This document shows positions 11,363-13,569 of a stretch of DNA of 13,569 bases, in pieces. The DNA lies in the NCBI GenBank assembly GCA_017631745.1, contig JAGBSR010000219.1:1-13569 (forward strand), given 5' to 3'. The notes under the pieces were generated by a model. It was given only the letters and a program-made list of their open reading frames with translations, was not told the DNA's origin and ran no database searches. Positions within the stretch are counted from its first letter, which is position 1. Every line of letters starts with the position of its first letter. This stretch comes from Clostridia bacterium (GTDB lineage: Bacteria; Bacillota; Clostridia; Oscillospirales; Acutalibacteraceae). Position numbers and translations under genes: made by a program.

Positions 11363-13324
11363 TCAGAAGGGCAGGTATTTTGTTATAAATCTAAAAATCT
11401 GAGCAATGATATCATAGACATAAGAAGTCACCTTGCTGATTCCGAGCTTTTTGAAAATCGCTGTGTTCATTGCACCGTCGATAGCATCGGCATAGTCGGC
11501 TGCACAAAGAGGATTTTCACTGTCATATTGCACTTTTTCGCCGTTGAGAATTGTAAACTCGAAGCTTCTCTGACTGACGGGAGTAACCTTGTTTGAGAGA
11601 TATGTAAGATCAACTTCGATATTTTTAAGACTTACTGCAGGTACGCTGCCGTCAATTTTAATTGTCTTGCTCTGACCGGGCTTCAAGATAAAGGGGAAAA
11701 ATTCAAAGCCGAAATCAGCACCCTTGACATTTACAGCACTGACTGTAACGATACTGTCGTAAGAGATGTTTGTAACAACAAGCTCTGTATCGGCAGATGA
11801 GAGATAGCCCTCTTTGCTCTTGTCAAACTCAGCATAAAGTATATGAGCAGGGTTTGTTGTGGTGTGGAACTGTGTATAGCCCTGTGCTTCAAGATTATGC
11901 ACATCATAAGCTTCGCCGCCGTTTAAAAGAAGCTTGTAAAGAAGAGAGCTTGTATAGTCATCTGAAATAGCCATGCCGTGATAGCCTTTTTCGACAAACC
12001 ATGTTCTCTCAGGGAGATATGAAGTTGAAGCATCAACTGTCATTGACGGTGACACCTGATAGAAGCCTGTATCAACCTTCTGTGTATATCCGTCTGCAAA
12101 GCGCTGTCCCAAAGGTGCAACAGTTGCACCTGTTGCTGAAGCGACGGGTACAATGGCATCTGTGCTTTCCACCATACCGGTTACACTTTGAATATCATAA
12201 CCTGCGATAACATAAATTCTTGTGCCGGCTTCTTCAGCTTTTTTGAAGCCCTTGCTGTAATAGTAATCACCGTCGGGCGACATAATCTCATAGTGGACCC
12301 AATCGCTTTGTTGAATAAGCTTAGCGCTTTCGACAGGATCAAGGTGCTTGGCCTTATACTCTTCATAAACATCAAGAGGCACAAAATCCCAGAAGCTTTC
12401 CCAATACTTGACATGACCAAAGCACTCATCCACAAGCTCATAGAAAAGCTCATTTATAAAGCCGAGCTCAATAGCCTCAAATATGATGTCAAATTCTTCC
12501 TCAATAACAAGGCCGTGCTCAAGAAATTCAAGAAGCACTCTGTCTGAGAAGTTTTCACCGCCGCCGAAAACATCGAAAGCGAGAGCAGCACCTGCAAGAG
12601 CGGGATTTAAAAGCACAGCATTATGCACCTTGCCTTCGTGTCCGTAAAGTGTAAGGTATGTGCCTGAAATCTGACCGCCGTGTGAAAGGCCATAGAGATT
12701 AACCTTGTCTATCTTATCTTTTTCACTGCGGTTTTCATTGCAATAGTCAATTACATCATCGATATATTCTCTGAGCTGAGAAGCCAGTTCAACAATGCCA
12801 AGACGGAAATCCAGATGGAAAACGAAGATATTTTCAAGGCCGATTTCTTCGCCGAGTGCTTTTGCAATAGCCGGCTCCGATTGATATTCGCCGTCAGGAT
12901 AATTTTCGATAAGGTATTTGTAGTTTGTTTCAGCGGGATCATTTACAAAGTTATGAGTCTCGCATACAGGCTGACCGTCAGGAGTGCAGGCAAACTCGGC
13001 AAATATTGTTCTGAAGCCGTAATTAAGTTCTTTTGCAAGAGCATCGGCATCACCGGTTGTAAGGAACTCTGCTGCAACCGAAGCAAGAATATCCAATCTG
13101 TCTGTCTCAATGTTGTCTGTTATCTGACCTAAAGGATCAGTACCCCAGATAGGCTTTTCCTCACCGTTTTCATCGTAATAATAAAGATTTGATGTTGCAA
13201 AACCGGGGACAAAAATTACAGGATATTCTGTAATATCCTCAACTATGCTTTCTTTTGCTGTTGCAGATAAGCAACAACCGACTATCATTAAAAGAGTCAT
13301 AATAAGTGCAAGAAATTTTTTCAT
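11363..13324 (-). CDS. Large secreted alpha/beta hydrolase, lipase-like, with C-terminal beta domain
   Basis: The product has 653 residues. Residues 1-23 are an export signal. IVGC at 14-17 could be a lipobox giving a lipoprotein at Cys17; cleavage after Ala23 is the alternative. The alpha/beta-hydrolase core runs about 33-480: YPVIFVPGFATSN (34-46, oxyanion loop), NIFVFHLDFRLG (165-176), the nucleophile elbow NLYGLSHGGQ with Ser214, a candidate acid Asp389 in ESTDAIVP and a candidate His449 in EKGYHGM. A helical insertion (about 255-345) may be a lid. Residues about 505-600 form a beta-sandwich-like domain with alternating strands, perhaps for binding surface or substrate. The C-terminal tail (625-653) is amphipathic. 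The elbow, the acid and the R-T-W-x-V-x-x-x-x-H block parallel the 427-1884 protein, so the two look like distant paralogues. AAGGAGAT precedes the ATG. The substrate is unknown. Confidence 0.8.
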   Translation of the reverse strand: MKKFLALIMTLLMIVGCCLSATAKESIVEDITEYPVIFVPGFATSNLYYYDENGEEKPIWGTDPLGQITDNIETDRLDILASVAAEFLTTGDADALAKELNYGFRTIFAEFACTPDGQPVCETHNFVNDPAETNYKYLIENYPDGEYQSEPAIAKALGEEIGLENIFVFHLDFRLGIVELASQLREYIDDVIDYCNENRSEKDKIDKVNLYGLSHGGQISGTYLTLYGHEGKVHNAVLLNPALAGAALAFDVFGGGENFSDRVLLEFLEHGLVIEEEFDIIFEAIELGFINELFYELVDECFGHVKYWESFWDFVPLDVYEEYKAKHLDPVESAKLIQQSDWVHYEIMSPDGDYYYSKGFKKAEEAGTRIYVIAGYDIQSVTGMVESTDAIVPVASATGATVAPLGQRFADGYTQKVDTGFYQVSPSMTVDASTSYLPERTWFVEKGYHGMAISDDYTSSLLYKLLLNGGEAYDVHNLEAQGYTQFHTTTNPAHILYAEFDKSKEGYLSSADTELVVTNISYDSIVTVSAVNVKGADFGFEFFPFILKPGQSKTIKIDGSVPAVSLKNIEVDLTYLSNKVTPVSQRSFEFTILNGEKVQYDSENPLCAADYADAIDGAMNTAIFKKLGISKVTSYVYDIIAQIFRFITKYLPF

Positions 13325-13357
13325 CGTGTTTATCTCCTTATATTATTCTTGTTTAAA

Positions 13358-13386
13358 ATTTTATCACAATTCATATATTATTACAA
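13358..13386 (-). promoter_or_regulatory. Promoter of the 11363-13324 hydrolase gene
   Basis: TTGTAA (13386-13381), a 17-nt spacer and TAAAAT (13363-13358) preceded by TGA, an extended -10, read on the minus strand. The leader is about 27 nt. Confidence 0.65.
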
Positions 13387-13425
13387 CCCCATTACGGCAA
13401 ATACCACACAACACTGATTTGTGTA

Positions 13426-13451
13426 TAAAAAAACCGGGCTTAATGCCCGGT
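13426..13451 (-). terminator. Terminator of the partial surface-protein gene
   Basis: A perfect 7-bp stem ACCGGGC/GCCCGGT with loop TTAAT is followed on the minus strand by a run of T (13426-13432). It lies 10 nt after the stop codon of the gene that enters the window from the right. Confidence 0.88.
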
Positions 13452-13461
13452 CTGTGAAACC

Positions 13462-13569
13462 TTATTTTTTCTTGAGCTTTGGCAATACTCCACATAGTGC
13501 TATTGCAAGCAGAGCCGCAACGCCCAAGCCTGCGGGAATAAGATAGTCGCTGTCATTATCGCCCGTTGC
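13462..13569 (-). CDS. C-terminal end of a surface protein with membrane anchor or sorting signal
   Basis: Thirty-five residues and the TAA stop are visible; the rest lies outside the window. The readable sequence starts ATGDND, continues through a hydrophobic span of about 22 residues beginning at YLIPAGLGVAALL, and ends in the basic tail KLKKK. This is the layout of a sortase-type C-terminal signal (x-P-x-T-G, hydrophobic segment, positive tail). The residue before the visible A-T-G-D is missing, so an NPATG or similar motif can only be suspected. A simple C-terminal membrane anchor is the alternative. Nothing can be said about the body of the protein. Confidence 0.65.
   Translation of the reverse strand, partial: ATGDNDSDYLIPAGLGVAALLAIALCGVLPKLKKK

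Noticed and set aside
1..13569. CRISPR arrays, tRNA or rRNA genes, phage or toxin-antitoxin modules.
   Set aside because: No regularly spaced repeats, no tRNA cloverleaf, no rRNA-like stretch and no such gene pairs were seen.

Overview
The window looks like chromosomal DNA of an uncultured gut-type Clostridia (Oscillospirales/Ruminococcaceae-like). The reasons are moderate-to-low G+C, strong AGGAGG-type ribosome binding sites, near-consensus sigma-A promoters, a canonical Gram-positive HPr with both His15 and Ser46, a DUF1540 mini-protein, a cobalamin riboswitch and typical Clostridia secretion signals. The taxonomic guess is inference; no rRNA or phylogenetic marker analysis was possible.

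Layout. 1-332 (minus): the 5' part of an IS200/IS605-family tnpA with its Shine-Dalgarno-sequestering leader and a probable end hairpin; the two histidines expected in the HUH motif are replaced. 374-2017 (minus): a secreted alpha/beta hydrolase with its own terminator and promoter. 2106-3708 (plus): a cytoplasmic clan-D (GH36/GH27-like) glycoside hydrolase. 3752-5861 (plus): a two-gene unit, an ECF-type sigma factor translationally coupled to a polytopic membrane protein with a large outside domain, probably its regulator. 5858-7147 (plus): a consensus promoter, a cobalamin riboswitch with a translational expression platform, a membrane-anchored DUF4430 protein and an ECF-transporter S component, together a probable vitamin B12 or corrinoid uptake operon. 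7172-7261: a G+C-rich structured element that folds on paper into a perfect four-way junction. 7275-7766 (plus): a small cysteine-rich four-helix membrane protein with its ribosome binding site inside a hairpin. 7786-8161 (minus): ptsH (HPr). 8308-9670 (minus): rimM-trmD with its own promoter. 9667-10227 (minus): a YbaK/EbsC Cys-tRNA(Pro) deacylase, sharing a bidirectional promoter with a plus-strand rlmA-like rRNA methyltransferase (10244-11047). 11055-11361: a bidirectional terminator, then a DUF1540 mini-protein (minus) with a highly structured leader. 11363-13386 (minus): a second, larger secreted alpha/beta hydrolase. 13433-13569 (minus): a terminator and the C-terminal end of a surface protein with a hydrophobic, possibly sortase-type anchor.

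How the genes work together. The window joins translation and tRNA/rRNA maintenance genes (rimM, trmD, ybaK, rlmA), a central PTS regulator (ptsH), one cofactor-uptake operon and several accessory cell-envelope genes. Post-transcriptional control recurs: four genes (tnpA, the DUF4430 gene, the 7318 membrane protein and the DUF1540 gene) have leaders in which the ribosome binding site can pair with an upstream complementary segment. The most distinctive items are the riboswitch/DUF4430/S-component operon, the four-way-junction element, the altered HUH motif and the overlapping divergent -10 elements.
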